DNA from: Clostridiales bacterium
Lineage (GTDB): Bacteria; Bacillota; Clostridia; Tissierellales; Dethiosulfatibacteraceae
Direction of reading: 5' to 3'
NCBI GenBank assembly: GCA_003539375.1
Contig: DPPH01000066.1
Location: 1-6,972 of the forward strand
Length of the DNA: 6,972 nt
Positions 6,790 to 6,972 of the stretch are shown in pieces (within the stretch, counting starts at the first letter, position 1; each line of letters opens with the position of its first letter). Below the pieces are notes generated by a model, which saw nothing but the letters and a program-made list of their open reading frames with translations, was not told the DNA's origin and searched no databases. The position numbers were made by a program, and so were the translations under genes.

Positions 6790-6919
6790 CTGGAATTATG
6801 ATAATATATTCACAAAATTAATAATTATGTAATTTCTTCATAAAACAGCTATAAATCTTATTATTTCAATTATACATCAAAGCTTCGATAATTTTAATAC
6901 TAAATTCTCAATTTATCAA
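6790..6919 (-). promoter_or_regulatory. Candidate promoter region of the regulator gene
   Basis: Three minus-strand pairs fit a sigma-A promoter. TTGATA (6914-6919) is 17 bp from TAAAAT (6891-6896), TTAAAA (6892-6897) is 17 bp from TATAAT (6869-6874), and TTACAT (6827-6832) is 18 bp from TATATT (6803-6808). The first matches best (5/6 and 5/6). In such AT-rich DNA some matches arise by chance, so only one, or none, may be used. The first two would give a leader longer than 100 nt, in which I see no riboswitch-like fold. Upstream of 6927 the sequence is pure A/T to the window end (6928-6972) and could act as an UP element. Confidence 0.4.
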
Positions 6920-6934
6920 ATATTTGGATAAATT
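6910..6934. repeat. Near-perfect AT-rich palindrome upstream of the regulator gene
   Basis: AATTTAT (6910-6916) and ATAAATT (6928-6934) flank the perfect 10-bp palindrome CAAATATTTG (6917-6926), with one unpaired G at 6927. This makes two 12-base arms with a single bulge and no loop, more like a protein-binding site than an RNA terminator. It overlaps the best -35 candidate (6914-6919) for the regulator gene. No factor can be named from the sequence. Confidence 0.5.
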
Positions 6935-6972
6935 TATTATTTATTAATAATATATTATATATTTATATATTT

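Noticed and set aside
6876..6889. 14-bp imperfect palindrome ATCAAAGCTTCGAT as a possible operator
   Set aside because: It has one mismatched pair around a HindIII-like core. A single copy of this length can arise by chance, and it does not resemble the TGGT-N3-ACCA sites.

Overview
The window is AT-rich (by eye about one third G+C), with strong AGGAGG Shine-Dalgarno sites and tightly packed genes. It looks like a low-G+C anaerobic Firmicute of the Clostridia/Tissierellia kind; a fusobacterium cannot be excluded from sequence alone. All six genes lie on the minus strand, so the biological reading direction runs from the right end of the window to the left.

Layout in transcription order: an AT-rich upstream region (6750-6972) with candidate promoters and a near-perfect palindrome; a FadR-type GntR repressor (6039-6749) closed by a hairpin terminator (5994-6026); a strong promoter (5944-5972) and two oppositely oriented TGGT-N3-ACCA operators (5915-5925 and 5872-5882); then etfB (5053-5850), etfA (4045-5043), an FAD-linked D-lactate dehydrogenase lctD (2636-4045), a nickel-pincer lactate racemase larA (1349-2629) and an L-lactate permease (start at 1286, running off the left edge, so its C-terminus is missing). 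Spacing is 9 nt, -1 nt, 6 nt and 62 nt, with no terminator between them, so the five genes should form one operon.

Together they make a complete lactate-use module with the same content as the lct operon of Acetobacterium woodii (regulator, EtfB, EtfA, lactate dehydrogenase, permease, racemase), with racemase and permease swapped in order. The inferred logic is: the permease imports lactate, LarA interconverts L- and D-lactate, LctD oxidises D-lactate to pyruvate, and the bifurcating-type ETF passes electrons to NAD+ while consuming reduced ferredoxin (electron confurcation). The regulator probably represses the operon by binding the two sites just downstream of the promoter and lets go when lactate or a related acid binds its FCD domain.

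No mobile element, CRISPR array, tRNA or rRNA gene was seen. I do not see a wholly new system. The points most worth checking are the paired inverted operators, the short EtfA without the iron-sulfur domain reported for the A. woodii counterpart, the larA start codon, and the palindrome upstream of the regulator.
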